Part shown: positions 1 to 10,036 of the stretch, piece after piece | How positions within the stretch are numbered: the stretch's first letter is position 1 | How the letters are laid out: every line of letters begins with the position of its first letter | NCBI GenBank assembly: GCA_016800925.1 | Contig: JABCPU010000252.1 | Coordinates: forward strand, 1 to 64,000 | Length of the DNA: 64,000 bases | DNA from: Suillus spraguei | Lineage: Eukaryota > Basidiomycota > Agaricomycetes > Boletales > Suillaceae | Direction of reading: 5' to 3' | Made by a program: the position numbers and the translations under genes | The notes under the pieces: generated by a model | Seen by the model: the letters and a program-made list of their open reading frames with translations, nothing else | Databases searched by the model: none | Told to the model about the DNA's origin: nothing

Positions 1-399
1 TTGGACCAGGGCGCTGAATGTCTTGTCATGCCGGCAAGAGTTTGGCGTGCACTGGGTTCCACACCGCTGAGACCGGACCACAAGATCAACATGGAGTCGG
101 CTGACATGTCTACCAACGAGATGCTGGGAGTCATCAAGAACCTACCGCTGGACTTTGGAACTGGCAAAATGCTGTTCCAGATACAAGTTGTCAAGACCGC
201 TAACTTTGACCTCTTGCTAGGAAGACCATTCTACATGATGACAGCATGTCACACTGAGGACATGCCAAGTGGCGAGCAGGACCTTACACTCACCGACCCT
301 AATAATGGCAAGGTCATCTGCATACCCATGCAGCCATGGGTAAAGAAATGTCAGGGTTGCGCTAAGTGCCCGGCAACGTCTACTGAGCAGGATTTTTAA
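1..399 (+). pseudogene. Gypsy element A: retropepsin-like protease fragment
   Basis: The 132 codons open at the window edge, so the N-terminus (and any gag and 5' LTR) lies outside. The residues DQGAE near the start fit the D-x-G-A active site of a retroviral-type aspartic protease, and LLGRPF about 65 residues later fits the conserved second hydrophobic-Gly segment of the family. The reading frame ends with TAA at 397-399. In this type of agaricomycete gypsy element the protease precedes the RT, as here (RT from 766). The linker 400-765 has no long convincing frame; it is rich in CCGCTA and ACCGCT words, as is the rest of element A. Inference: a decayed copy, not an active enzyme. Confidence 0.75.
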
Positions 400-765
400 A
401 GATTGATGAGCCGCACGTGGCGTGGGGAGACTCCCAAACATTTCATTCTTCTTCTTCTTTTGTTTCTCAAGAACCAGTTACCGCTAAAGTTACCGCTAAA
501 GTTATTGCTACCGTACCAAGTCCCACTGACCGCATACCAGCGCCCACTGCACAACCACCGCTCTTACAGAGCACTACCGCTGACACATCGTCATCTCCCT
601 TTAACTGCCCTCAGTTATCCGCTCATTATCATTACCTAACCTCTATGCATTCCTCTATTAACGCCGAGTCTACTGAAGCCTTCCAGTGTTTATACCTACG
701 ACGAGACCACACATTCCTATGTCTACAAACCTGTAGGCAAGAAATTTAACACCGTCCCGACTACC

Positions 766-2246
766 ATGCCGCCAGAGTACTGCATGCAACGGGAATTACT
801 GCCAGATCCTTTGGCTGGTTTACCTGAGTTACCGTTGCACCCACCAGACTTTGTATCTGGCAAGCGGTTTACCCAAGAGAGAGCTGACATGCTCAATCTG
901 GATCCTGCAAAGTGGCTATGGCCAGAGGAGGACAAGCTCATACATTGGCTTGTTCGTGAACATGAGACTGCCTTCGCTTGGGACACGTCAGAATGTGGCC
1001 ATCTCGATGAAAAGTACTTTCCACCATACAAGATACCGACGGTACTGCACACACTGTGGGCGGAGCACAGCATCCCAATTCCTCCTGCCATGCTGGAGAA
1101 AGTAGTGGGCATTATCAAGCAAAAGATTGCATCTGGTGTGTATGAACCGTCAATGGCATCTTACTGCTCACGATGGTTCTGCGTTGTCAAGAAAGATGGT
1201 ACATCACTGCGTATAGTTCACGATCTCCAACTGCTGAACAGGGTAACTATCAAAGACGCTTCCGTTCCTCCATTCATTGAACATCTCGCTGAATCATTTG
1301 CCAGCTACACTGTGTACGGCATGATGGACTTATTTTCAGGATATGATCAGCAGTTGCTACATGTTGACTCGCGCGATATGACCACCTTTGGTACACCATT
1401 GGGGCCTTACCGCCTAACCACGCTTCTGATGGGCCACGCTAATGGCGTACAGCTCTTTCAAGGGGATATTTGCTTTGTCCTACAAGATGAGATCCCAATG
1501 TATACGTTCCCGTTCATTGATGACATTGCCGTGAAGTCAGTAAAGACATGGTATCAGAGAGCTGACAGCTCATATGAGACCATACCGGAGAATGCTGGCA
1601 TTCGCCACTTCATCTGGGAACACTTAATTGTGGTTAACCATGTCTTGCACCGCTTGCATATGGTTGGGCTAACTGTTTCTGCCAAAAAGTTTGCTTTAGC
1701 CGTGCCTACCACCAATATCGTAGGGCACATGTGTACCTTCAAGGGGCGCGTACCAGAGTCTGGGAAGGTACAAAAGATCTGTGATTGGCCTGAGTGTAGC
1801 ACCATTACGCATGTGTGGGGCTTCCTAGGTACCTGCGGCATCTTGCATATTTTCATCAAGGACTTTGCCAAGATAGCAAGACCACTACCGCTAGTAGTCC
1901 TAACGCACAAGAATGTCATATTCAAGTGGGGTCATGAACAGAAGGTAGCTATGCAGTCGCTCAAAGATGCTATTATGCAGTCACAGGCGCTAAAACCACT
2001 TGATTCCGTTTCTGGGCGAAAAGTCGTTCTAGCTGTTGACACTTCTTCTATTGCCATAGGTTTTATACTCTTGCAAATCAGTGAGGACATGAAGCGCTAC
2101 CCTAGCCGCTTTGGTTCGCTAATCCTTACCGAAGTTGAGAGCCACTACTCGCAAGTGAAGCTCAAGCTATACGTGTTGTTCAGAGCATTATGCGCTATGC
2201 AGGTGTATATCTTTGGCATCGTCAACCTTACGGTTGAGGTGGATGC
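766..2246 (+). pseudogene. Gypsy element A: reverse transcriptase and first part of RNase H, cut by element B
   Basis: One open frame begins at an ATG (766) and runs into element B at 2247. It carries RT motifs in order: WFCVVKKDGTSLRIVHD (about 1175-1225), GMMDLFSGYDQ (about 1318) and the catalytic FIDD box at 1513-1524, which takes the place of YxDD and is normal for this clade. RNase H follows, starting around AVDTSSIAIG (about 2035). The frame is broken at codon D-A by the LTR of element B and resumes at 9392. The codons on either side match exactly once the insertion and one copy of the 5-bp duplication are removed in thought, so the RNase H was intact when element B landed. Confidence 0.85.
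2242..2246. repeat. Target site duplication of gypsy B, left copy (GATGC)
   Basis: GATGC directly precedes the LTR start TGTTAC. The same five bases follow the LTR end GTAACA at 9387-9391. A 5-bp duplication is typical of Ty3/gypsy integrases. Confidence 0.93.
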
Positions 2247-2382
2247 TGTTACAATCGTACGTGCCCCTATTCATTTTCTTACCTCATTTACCGTGTATAT
2301 TACATAACATGACTCTGACTCATATGCTCAACGCATCTGTACTATAGTTGCCTTCCTTCTTTGGATACGCACATACATTCTC
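2247..2382 (+). repeat. Partial 5' LTR of gypsy B
   Basis: These 136 bp match 8912-9047 without a difference. After the shared CATTCTC the sequence jumps to unrelated bases leading into gag. The remaining 339 bp of the LTR (seen at 9048-9386) and any primer-binding site are absent, so this copy cannot start normal reverse transcription. Confidence 0.9.
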
Positions 2383-2417
2383 CGAGAAAGTATAACTCAT
2401 CAGAAGAATCATCAACC

Positions 2418-3256
2418 ATGTCGTCAACCAAAGAATTCGAATACAAGATCGGTCAACCAATTGGTTTTGATGGAGATCGTGATAACTCTCGCGAGTTTAT
2501 CCAGTCGTGCAACCTGCACTTTGACATCAATGAAAAGCTTTACACCACCGACAAGCAGAAGATCATCTACATAACATCCTTCATGACCGAAAGAATGCCA
2601 AGTCATGGAAGGAACAATTCCTTGAACACGCCCAATCTACTGACACATCGGGACAAAAAGTTGGTTATGGGACGATGGTGGAGTTTATGAAGAGCTTCAA
2701 AGAAGCATTCGAACCAGTGGATACCAGGATGACCGCACTTACACACCTCAGAGATCTCAAACAAGGAACCGGAGATCTCCACACCTATGTTGCTGATTTC
2801 GAGGCACTTGCAGCCAAGGCTCAAATCAACGACAACGCGACGAAGATCCAGTTCTTCCAAGATGGTCTTAATTGGGGTATCCTCACAAAGCTTTTCAATA
2901 CAGGAGATGTCTCCGAGATATTCAGAGATGTTGTGTTGCAATGCGTTGCTATTGACAACGCCCATCATCGGCTTAATGCCATGAGGACACGTCATGTTCC
3001 ACAACAGAAGAAGAAGAACTACGGGAATGCACGGTATACTCCGAACCGTGATTCCAACGCAATGGTCGTAGATCGAATCTCCGACATGGAAAGATCCGAA
3101 TGTATGAAGAAAGGGCAGTGCTTCGGATGCAGAAAGACAGGACATCGTATCCACAATTGTCCTGATAGAAAGAAGAAGACTCCACTCAGACAAACTGAAG
3201 TCAAAGGAGAAGAAGAAGATGAGGAAACCGTGCGACGGATTGTTGAGGATTTTTGA
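2418..3256 (+). pseudogene. Gypsy B gag (capsid/nucleocapsid), one frameshift
   Basis: It starts at ATG 2418 (MSSTKEFEYKIGQPIGFDG). A frame change near 2588 breaks the ORF; the second part continues in another frame to TGA 3254-3256. Near the C-terminus the segment CFGCRKTGHRIHNC (about 3120-3160) is a CX2CX4HX4C zinc knuckle, the RNA-binding motif of retroelement nucleocapsids. A basic and acidic tail follows. The middle (AALAAKAQINDN region) fits the retrotransposon gag fold by composition and position only. The protease frame begins at the stop codon in the -1 frame. Confidence 0.85.
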
Positions 3257-3984
3257 CTTGGAGAAACAAAGATTCGACGTATGTTTCTCCCAATGTATTA
3301 CTAAGACTTGTACACGCTGTAGGTGAAAGAAAAGAACTTCGTGTTCCTATCACACTCCACTCGCGTACTCGCTTAAAATCCGTCGACACCACCGCTGTTA
3401 TCGATTCAGGAGCAGCAGGCACATTCATCTCAGAAGAGTTTGTGAAACTCCATCAAATCACGCGACGAAAACTCAAAGAACCATTTTGAGTTACTACAGC
3501 AGATGGGACTCTTATCAGAGGAGGACCGATCACACACTATTGCCTTCTAGTGGTCAAAATTGATGATCGAACCATGTATGGAAAATTCAACATCACCAAA
3601 CTAGGAAGGAGAGATCAAATCCTTCTCGGGATCCCATGGTTACGAGCAATGAACCCAGTCATAGACTGGGCTGCTGAAACACTTATCCTTCCGCGGACGG
3701 ATAAGTCAGATGAGATCGAGATTGACCTGGATACAGATAGAGAGAAGAACGGGTTGCCCCGACTTTTCAACCACCAAATTAGATGGCAACATTCCCGTCT
3801 TCCGAAACCGTTCATCGCTTCTCCTATCGATATCCCTGAAGATCCTAAACCAGAAGTACGAATGCCACGTACTACAGAACCCACTCCACGTGTACAACTT
3901 CCACAAGCAGTGTCACCAATCCCTCGCGCAGAAAAGCGCAAGAATGAAACGAACCCGAGCATCGGGTCGGACAAGAACCTATTG
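3253..3984 (+). pseudogene. Gypsy B aspartic protease with one in-frame TGA
   Basis: The frame overlaps the end of gag in the -1 phase. The active-site motif AVIDSGAAGTF (about 3395) and the later ILLGIPWL (about 3620) are the two diagnostic segments of retropepsins. A TGA at 3487-3489 interrupts the domain between them while the frame stays the same on both sides, so this is a nonsense change, possibly CGA to TGA. The linker to RT (3975-4140) needs two further frame changes to stay open. Catalysis from this copy is not expected. Confidence 0.85.
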
Positions 3985-3985
3985 A

Positions 3986-6900
3986 GCAACGGCCCATAGA
4001 AGAACAGAAACACGGAAAGAGAAAAATGGAAGAAGAACTCCCAGGGCGAAGCACCAACGTACCAAAATTATCCAAGTTCTTTGTTCCCCCGAAAACTCTT
4101 TCAGCTTCAATAGAGGACATCCCGATAAAGAAGAACCCGTGCCCTCATTGATCCCAACTGAGGATGATGACCAATTCGACACCATGAACGACGTCTGGCA
4201 TGCGCCAGAAGTACGTGAAATTTCCTCTTACGAACTAGGAGATGGAGAATTTCTTGTGGAATACGATACCGATGGAGTTAGCATGAGGATTATAGAAGAA
4301 GTATCCATGGATACACCCTTGACACGTGATGGAACCTCTCAGCTCGAACAATCCTCCCCCTACTCCACAACTCCACTTCCTCCTCCGAAATATAGTAACA
4401 AAGCTCAGGAATTCGCCACGGCTGAGAAGGAAAAGAAAAAGAAATCCTTCGAAGAATTGGTCCCAGATTATCTACACGACTTCGCAGACGTCTTTGCTAA
4501 AGATGGACTGAACAAACTACCCCCCGAACGCCCTGGTATCGATCATCGGATCAACACCAAACCCGGTTTCATCCCTCGTACGTCTAAGGTTTACCCGCTA
4601 TCGGAAAAAGAACGCGCTGCTGTCAAAACGTTTATCGATGAAAACGTTGCGAAAGGCTTTATCTCAGAATCGAAGTCACCTCAAGCCAGTGGCTTCTTCT
4701 TTGTGGGAAAGAAGAGCGGTGAACTGCGTCCCTGTCAAGATTATCGCTACATCAATGATTGGACAGTCAAGAACGCATATCCGCTCCCACTCCCTATTTC
4801 CCTTGTCGCACGTCTTCATAACGCGCAGTTCTTTACGAAAATGGATATTCGGTCCGGTTATAACAACATTCGCATCCATCCTGATGATAGGTGGAAAGCT
4901 GCTTTTACCACGGAATTCGGCCTCTTTGAACCGAACGTCATGTTCTTTGGCCTCTGCAATTCCCCAGCAACTTTTCAAGCATATATGAATCGCACCTTTC
5001 AACAAGAAATCAATGAAGGATGGATGGTTATCTATATGGACGATATTCTGATTTTCTCTACGACGATGAAAGAACACCGTGAACGGACTAGACGAGTTTT
5101 GATGAAAATACGAAAAGAACACCTATTCTTGAAACCGGAGAAATGCACCTTCGATGCAGAAGTGGAATACCTCGGAATGATAATTCGCCCCGGACAAGTT
5201 GCTATGGACACTGCCAAGACCAAGGGAATCTCCGAATGGCCAACCCGAAATCTGTAAAAGATGTTCGATCATTCCTCGGTTTTTGCAACTTCTACCGCAC
5301 GTTCATTTCCCACTATGCTGACATCGCAAGACCCCTTATCAATTTGACAAAGAAAGATAAGGCCTTTGAATGGTCAACCGAATGTATGGACACTTTCGAA
5401 GAATTGAAACGGCGCTTCACATCCCAACCGGTACTTCGCAACCCCGATCCTTCCCGACAATTTGCCATTGCTACCGATGCTTCACTCGTAGCAACTGGCG
5501 GAGTTCTTCTACAAACCGATGAGAATGGTGTTTATCATCCATGTGCATACCTCTCACAGTCCTTGAACCCCGCAGAACGCAATTACCAAATCTTTGATCG
5601 GAACTCCTTGCCGTAATCCGGGCACTAAACGAATGGCATCATTATCTCGAAGGAAACCCACACCCCATCCTGGTATTCACCGACCATAAGAACCTTCTGT
5701 ACTTTAGAAGTGCACAGAAGCTTACCCGTCGCCAAGCACGTTGGCAATTGATTTTGTCCATTTACGACATCGAACTGCATCACGTTGCAGGTACTAAATT
5801 GGCAGTACCTGATGCACTATCCCGCTGGCCTGATTACGATTCTGGTAAAGACGATAACGAGGACCAGACCCTCCTCCCTGATGCTCTATTCGTTTGTCTC
5901 ATTGACACCGACTTGAAGGATGTGCTGTCATCCTCTGACCCTCTCGACGATCCTGTTTTCAAAACAGCGTCTGACGCCCTTGATGGCGTGTGCCTTCCCC
6001 CTATGAAGTCGGCACTTTCTGATTGGAAGATTGAGGAGAACGTCCTCTATTTTAAGAACCGCGCCTATATTCCACCGGTGCATCGCTCCGATATTCTGAA
6101 AAGGTATCATGATCATCCTACCGCGGGACACCCCGGTAGATTCAAAACTGAAGAACTCGTAAAACGGGAAGCCTGGTGGCCTGCAATGGGCTCTTATATT
6201 CGGAAATACGTTGAGGGTTGCGCCCTTTGTCAGCAAATGAAAGCGGATACTCATCCCGTTCGACCTCCGCTCGCGCCTATTCCTTCGTCGGCTGTTTGCC
6301 CGTTCTCCCAGGTCTCCGTTGATCTTATCACTGACCTCCCCGCCTCTGGAGGCTTTGACAGTATCATGGTCGTGGTAGACCATGGCCTTATGAAGGGGGT
6401 AATTATTATCCCTTGTTTGAAAACTATCACGTCAGAAGGTGTGGCCAAGCTATTTTTAAAACATGTTTACCGACGATTTGGACTCCATGACAAAGTTATC
6501 TCGGATCGAGGACCACAATTCCTATCTCGCTTCTCAAAGGAACTTGCCCGACTTCTCGACTACGTCATCGCTCCATCCACGGCTTACCACCCACAGACTG
6601 ATGGTCAAATGGAAAGGCTCAATCAAGAACTTGAAACATACCTTTGTATTTATTGCCGTAACAACCCTGAAGATTGGGTAGAACATCTACCAATCGCTGA
6701 ATTCGTTCACAATCACCGAAAACACGATGCACGTAACGCATCACCCTTCTATTTGATGATGGGATACGAACCACGTGCTATTCCCCACCTTATTCCCGAT
6801 TCATCAGTCCCCGCAGCAGAAGATCGAGTACGATCTCTGCAGAAGATAAGAGAAGAAGCAATCGCTTGTCATAACATCGCAATGCAAACAATGGCCGAAC

Positions 6901-7352
6901 GATCCCGAGGAGATAAGTACACTCCATGGAAGATCGGAGATAAGGTTTGGTTATCTGCCGCCAATCTTAGACTTAAGCTCCCATCAAAGAAGCTCGCTCC
7001 GAAACGATACGGACCCTTCCCAATTATCGATGTCTTATCTCCCATCATGTTTACGCTCCAGCTCCCACCGCAGTGGAAGATTCATCCCACGTTCCATGCT
7101 TCTGTCTTATCATCCTATAGCGAAACAGACGTACACGGACCGAATTTCTCTGAACCACCCCCTGACGTCATCGAAGAAGAAGAAGAATATGAAATCGAAG
7201 CGATCCTTTCTCACAAAGGAACCGGCAATCGCCGACGTTATCTTGTTTCGTGGAAAGGATACTCATCGGGAGATAACGAATGGCTCCCAGAAAAGAATCT
7301 GAAGAACTCCGCTCGAATCCTAAATGCTTATAAGAAGCAACACGCTCTCTGA
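3986..7352 (+). pseudogene. Gypsy B pol: RT, RNase H, integrase, chromodomain
   Basis: RT runs from about 4440 to 5230 with the catalytic YMDD at 5033-5044. A 1-bp loss near 5243 and another near 5600 change frame inside the RT/RNase H region. RNase H begins at FAIATDASLVATGG (about 5462). The integrase has an H2C2 zinc-binding segment (about 6110-6240, ending CALCQQ), then the catalytic core with D (VDLITDLP, about 6318), D (SDRGPQF, about 6498) and E (MERLNQELE, about 6610). The last ~50 residues (about 7190-7330) form a chromodomain with the aromatic features of YLVSWKGY and EWLPE, which in chromoviruses steers integration to heterochromatin. Both deletions sit in homopolymer runs, so sequencing error remains possible. 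Confidence 0.92.
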
Positions 7353-7409
7353 TTATTCCCCAGTCAATCAACCGCATTAGCACCTGATCAACTACCAACA
7401 AATATCGAA

Positions 7410-8879
7410 ATGTCTTTCCCCACTGCCTACATTACCCCCATCACTGTTGCCACCAATGACTCCGACTCTGAAGCAGAACAATATGGAACCCTTACCGCAG
7501 AAATCGATAATCAATCCTATATCGAAGCCGCCATCCTCTGTGAGGGACATGCCCTCGAAATCGACAGAATTCCCACCGACAGAGGCGCCTTCCCCGCTCG
7601 ACTCATCGTTAACATCATCCGCACAGCAGCCCTTATCGAAGCAACCGCTAAAGAAACTACAGATATCACACTCCGTCACCGTTTCATTCATCTCCAAAAA
7701 CGCATTCGTACTTACGCTATGCTGTTGCTTCCCGATTCTTTTAAGAATGATGTTGAAGAAGCTATTCACATCATTGCCGAACGTCGAGCAGGCGTTGCTC
7801 GACCTCCCTCTCCGCAAAGAGATACGCCACTTCCTGTCCCAGCACCCGCTTCTTCGCGTATCTATTCTAGTCTTGATGCCTTTACTGGCCTATACACTGC
7901 TGTGCAAGAAATTGGGCAACTCACCAACACAGTTGTCGACACCATCCAGCAATCAGTCGCTGAGACCAGAGCGGCCAGAAATCTAGTAGAAGAAGCCATC
8001 GCTGACTTACAACAAACGCAAGATGATCTTGCGTCCCCCAGAACACCATCTCTGATAGAACAATCAGTGTCATCACCCCCCATTACAGTCTCTCATGACC
8101 ACCCCACATGGCTGTATGAACCATGCACAGAAGACCAGATTGAGGCCGCTAAACTACTAGGTATCTCTGCCACTGAGTTGGTAACACTAGGTCCTCGACT
8201 CCGTGACCTTCATATACACCCTCCTATGTCTATCCCATCGTCATTCGGACCTATGGATCCCGTTTCACCGGTCTTAGTAAAAGACTTCAGCATCACTTCT
8301 CCCTCTTCATCCACCGAACTCCTTGCGGCTGCAGAACGAGAAGTTACCCCGGATCTCCCCATGTCAGCATACACGTTGTCCACCACCCAACAAGCGCAGC
8401 TTAAGCGAGCCAATACTCTTGCCTTAAAACGAATGAGGAAGAATAAAGGGAAGAAGCGCGCAAGATCCACCAGTCCCACACCCATTATCTCTCCATCTCC
8501 TTTGCGCGCAGTTCATTCCAACCCCGATGAAAATATGAAGTGTCGAATCTGTGGCTTGCTAGGGCACCGTCAAAAGAATTGCGCAGAATATCAGTGCAGA
8601 GTTTGCAGGTATTGGTCGCCGACGCATTTGTCCCTCTACTGCCCCCACCGTGTTGGGCCCCCTCCATTCGACTTAACTTGGAAAGATGAGGGATTTTATG
8701 ACGCACTTCGCACCTGGGAGAAACAACTTGATGATGAATGTATTCAACGAGAAAAGAAGAAGGATTCTAAGCGTCGCGCTGGTCTTGAAGAAGCCAAGTA
8801 TATGATGAGTGGGTCGTTTGCTGATGAAGACTACGAGTTTAGCGATGACCCCATTTACTATGCGAATCAAAGTGAGTAA
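7410..8879 (+). CDS. Gypsy B extra ORF, zinc-knuckle protein of unknown function
   Basis: An intact 489-codon frame starts 57 bp after the pol stop and ends 32 bp before the 3' LTR. The N-terminal half has a helix-rich, Ala/Thr/Glu-rich stretch (about residues 150-205) that could form a coiled coil. A basic segment (RMRKNKGKKRARS, about 342-354) could be a nuclear localisation signal. At about 378-414 lie two adjacent zinc-binding motifs, CRICGLLGHRQKNC (CX2CX4HX4C) and CRVCRYWSPTHLSLYC (CX2CX6HX4C). The tail is acidic. The same strand and position inside the LTRs show it belongs to the element. I do not know its function. It has no transmembrane segments, so an envelope role is unlikely; a second nucleic-acid-binding protein is the simplest guess. 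Confidence 0.85.
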   Translation: MSFPTAYITPITVATNDSDSEAEQYGTLTAEIDNQSYIEAAILCEGHALEIDRIPTDRGAFPARLIVNIIRTAALIEATAKETTDITLRHRFIHLQKRIRTYAMLLLPDSFKNDVEEAIHIIAERRAGVARPPSPQRDTPLPVPAPASSRIYSSLDAFTGLYTAVQEIGQLTNTVVDTIQQSVAETRAARNLVEEAIADLQQTQDDLASPRTPSLIEQSVSSPPITVSHDHPTWLYEPCTEDQIEAAKLLGISATELVTLGPRLRDLHIHPPMSIPSSFGPMDPVSPVLVKDFSITSPSSSTELLAAAEREVTPDLPMSAYTLSTTQQAQLKRANTLALKRMRKNKGKKRARSTSPTPIISPSPLRAVHSNPDENMKCRICGLLGHRQKNCAEYQCRVCRYWSPTHLSLYCPHRVGPPPFDLTWKDEGFYDALRTWEKQLDDECIQREKKKDSKRRAGLEEAKYMMSGSFADEDYEFSDDPIYYANQSE

Positions 8880-8898
8880 AGTCGGTGACTTTACGTGT

Positions 8899-8908
8899 AA
8901 AAAGGGGG
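8899..8908 (+). promoter_or_regulatory. Polypurine tract of gypsy B
   Basis: AAAAAGGGGG lies three bases before the 3' LTR start at 8912. That is the expected place for the primer of plus-strand DNA synthesis in LTR retrotransposons. Confidence 0.8.
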
Positions 8909-8911
8909 TAA

Positions 8912-9386
8912 TGTTACAATCGTACGTGCCCCTATTCATTTTCTTACCTCATTTACCGTGTATATTACATAACATGACTCTGACTCATATGCTCAACGCA
9001 TCTGTACTATAGTTGCCTTCCTTCTTTGGATACGCACATACATTCTCACACTCTTCTTGGTCTGTGCGCACATATTGGCCTATTTAAGCACAGTGTACTT
9101 GTAGCAGATTCCCTACTTTAATCTTACTGGGTTTTACCTGGAATCTCCTTCGCTTAGGTCTCCAACCTAAGCCGTCTTGAATCGTCTCTAAGTCTAAGCA
9201 CTCCTTAGCCTTAGTCTCTATTCTCGCAGATACCTCTTTGACTTGTCATAGAGGCTGAACCCTTGATTGTACAAAGAACGTGTTCCTTGTACTTTCACCT
9301 TGTTCTCTTTTGAACATTGTAAGAACTCCCAGCAGACCGTCTGTGTCTTTTCACTGTCGCTGGTGACGCCACCCCAGTTCGTAACA
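8912..9386 (+). repeat. Full 3' LTR of gypsy B (475 bp)
   Basis: It begins TGTTACAATCG and ends CGTAACA, giving a 6-bp terminal inverted repeat TGTTAC/GTAACA. It is followed by the target duplication GATGC at 9387-9391. Its first 136 bp equal 2247-2382. Confidence 0.92.
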
Positions 9387-9821
9387 GATGCCAAGTATAT
9401 CAAGGGGATGATCAATAACCCAGATCTCCAGCCCAATGCTACGATCAATTGCTGGATCACAGGTATACTTTTGTTTCAATTCAATCTCGTACACGTACCC
9501 ACAACCAAGCATACCGGCGCTGACAGTCTCTCAAGGAGATCTGCCGCAGACAAAGATCCAGCTGAGGAGGATGATCACGAGGATTGGTTAGACCACTCGT
9601 ACTCCTTCAGTATGGAGATTTTGAATGACAGGGCTTGCGTAGTCGCAGGTCCTTGTGGCAACATCTTGCAGCACCCTCATTCTTCACCTGTGCCACGCTC
9701 ACTAACTCGACCACCCACATTACTCGCATGTTTAGGTACCGTAACCCATGATAGCGATGGCATTGTAATCCCACGTTCTGAGGCTGCCCAAGCCCAAGAC
9801 AAACATATGCTGGTAATTTAG
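9387..9821 (+). pseudogene. Gypsy element A: end of RNase H and linker, after the element B insertion
   Basis: 9387-9391 is the right copy of the target duplication. From 9392 the frame continues the RNase H of element A (KYIKGMINNPD and, about 30 residues on, VHVPTTKHTGADSLSRR). The last motif is the conserved end of gypsy RNase H, VPG-x-x-N-x-x-AD-x-LSR, in modified form. An acidic linker follows, and the frame stops with TAG at 9819-9821. Confidence 0.85.
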
Positions 9822-10036
9822 CAATTCCTGACTGACTGCAAGTGGCCAGCAAGCTTGACTGACAAGGAATTTATGTCCTTCGTCGGAACACTCGTTCAGT
9901 ACTTCGTGTTAGGGGACAGCCTCTTCCGGTGGCAATCGCTCGGCAAACATCAGCTAGTCATATCAGCGGCTAAGCACTTGCATATCCTGCAGGAAGTGCA
10001 TGATGACTTAGGTCATAAGGGAGTATTTGCGACTTG
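9822..10036 (+). pseudogene. Gypsy element A: integrase zinc-binding domain, first half
   Basis: The frame that opens after the stop encodes a stretch ending HDDLGHKGVFAT (about 10000-10036), the HxxxxH half of the H2C2 integrase N-terminal zinc finger. The matching CxxC half (TCHECQ) is found only at about 11045, so the domain is split by the insertion 10037-10967. Confidence 0.75.

Larger units (their letters stand above)
2247..9386 (+). mobile_element. Ty3/gypsy chromovirus B, nested in element A
   Basis: A 7140-bp LTR retrotransposon bounded by TGTTAC at the left and GTAACA at the right, with a perfect 5-bp target duplication. The order is partial 5' LTR, gag, protease, RT, RNase H, integrase, chromodomain, an extra ORF, polypurine tract and full 3' LTR (8912-9386). 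The 5' LTR is cut to 136 bp, so the rest of that LTR, the primer-binding site and the leader are missing. The 136 bp that can be compared between the LTRs are identical, suggesting a recent insertion, yet the gag-pol region carries at least six frame lesions. The chromodomain places it among the chromoviruses. Confidence 0.93.

Noticed and set aside
1513..1524. FIDD in place of YxDD in the RT of element A, as a possible dead active site
   Set aside because: F-x-DD is usual in this agaricomycete gypsy clade as I know it, so it is not evidence of loss.
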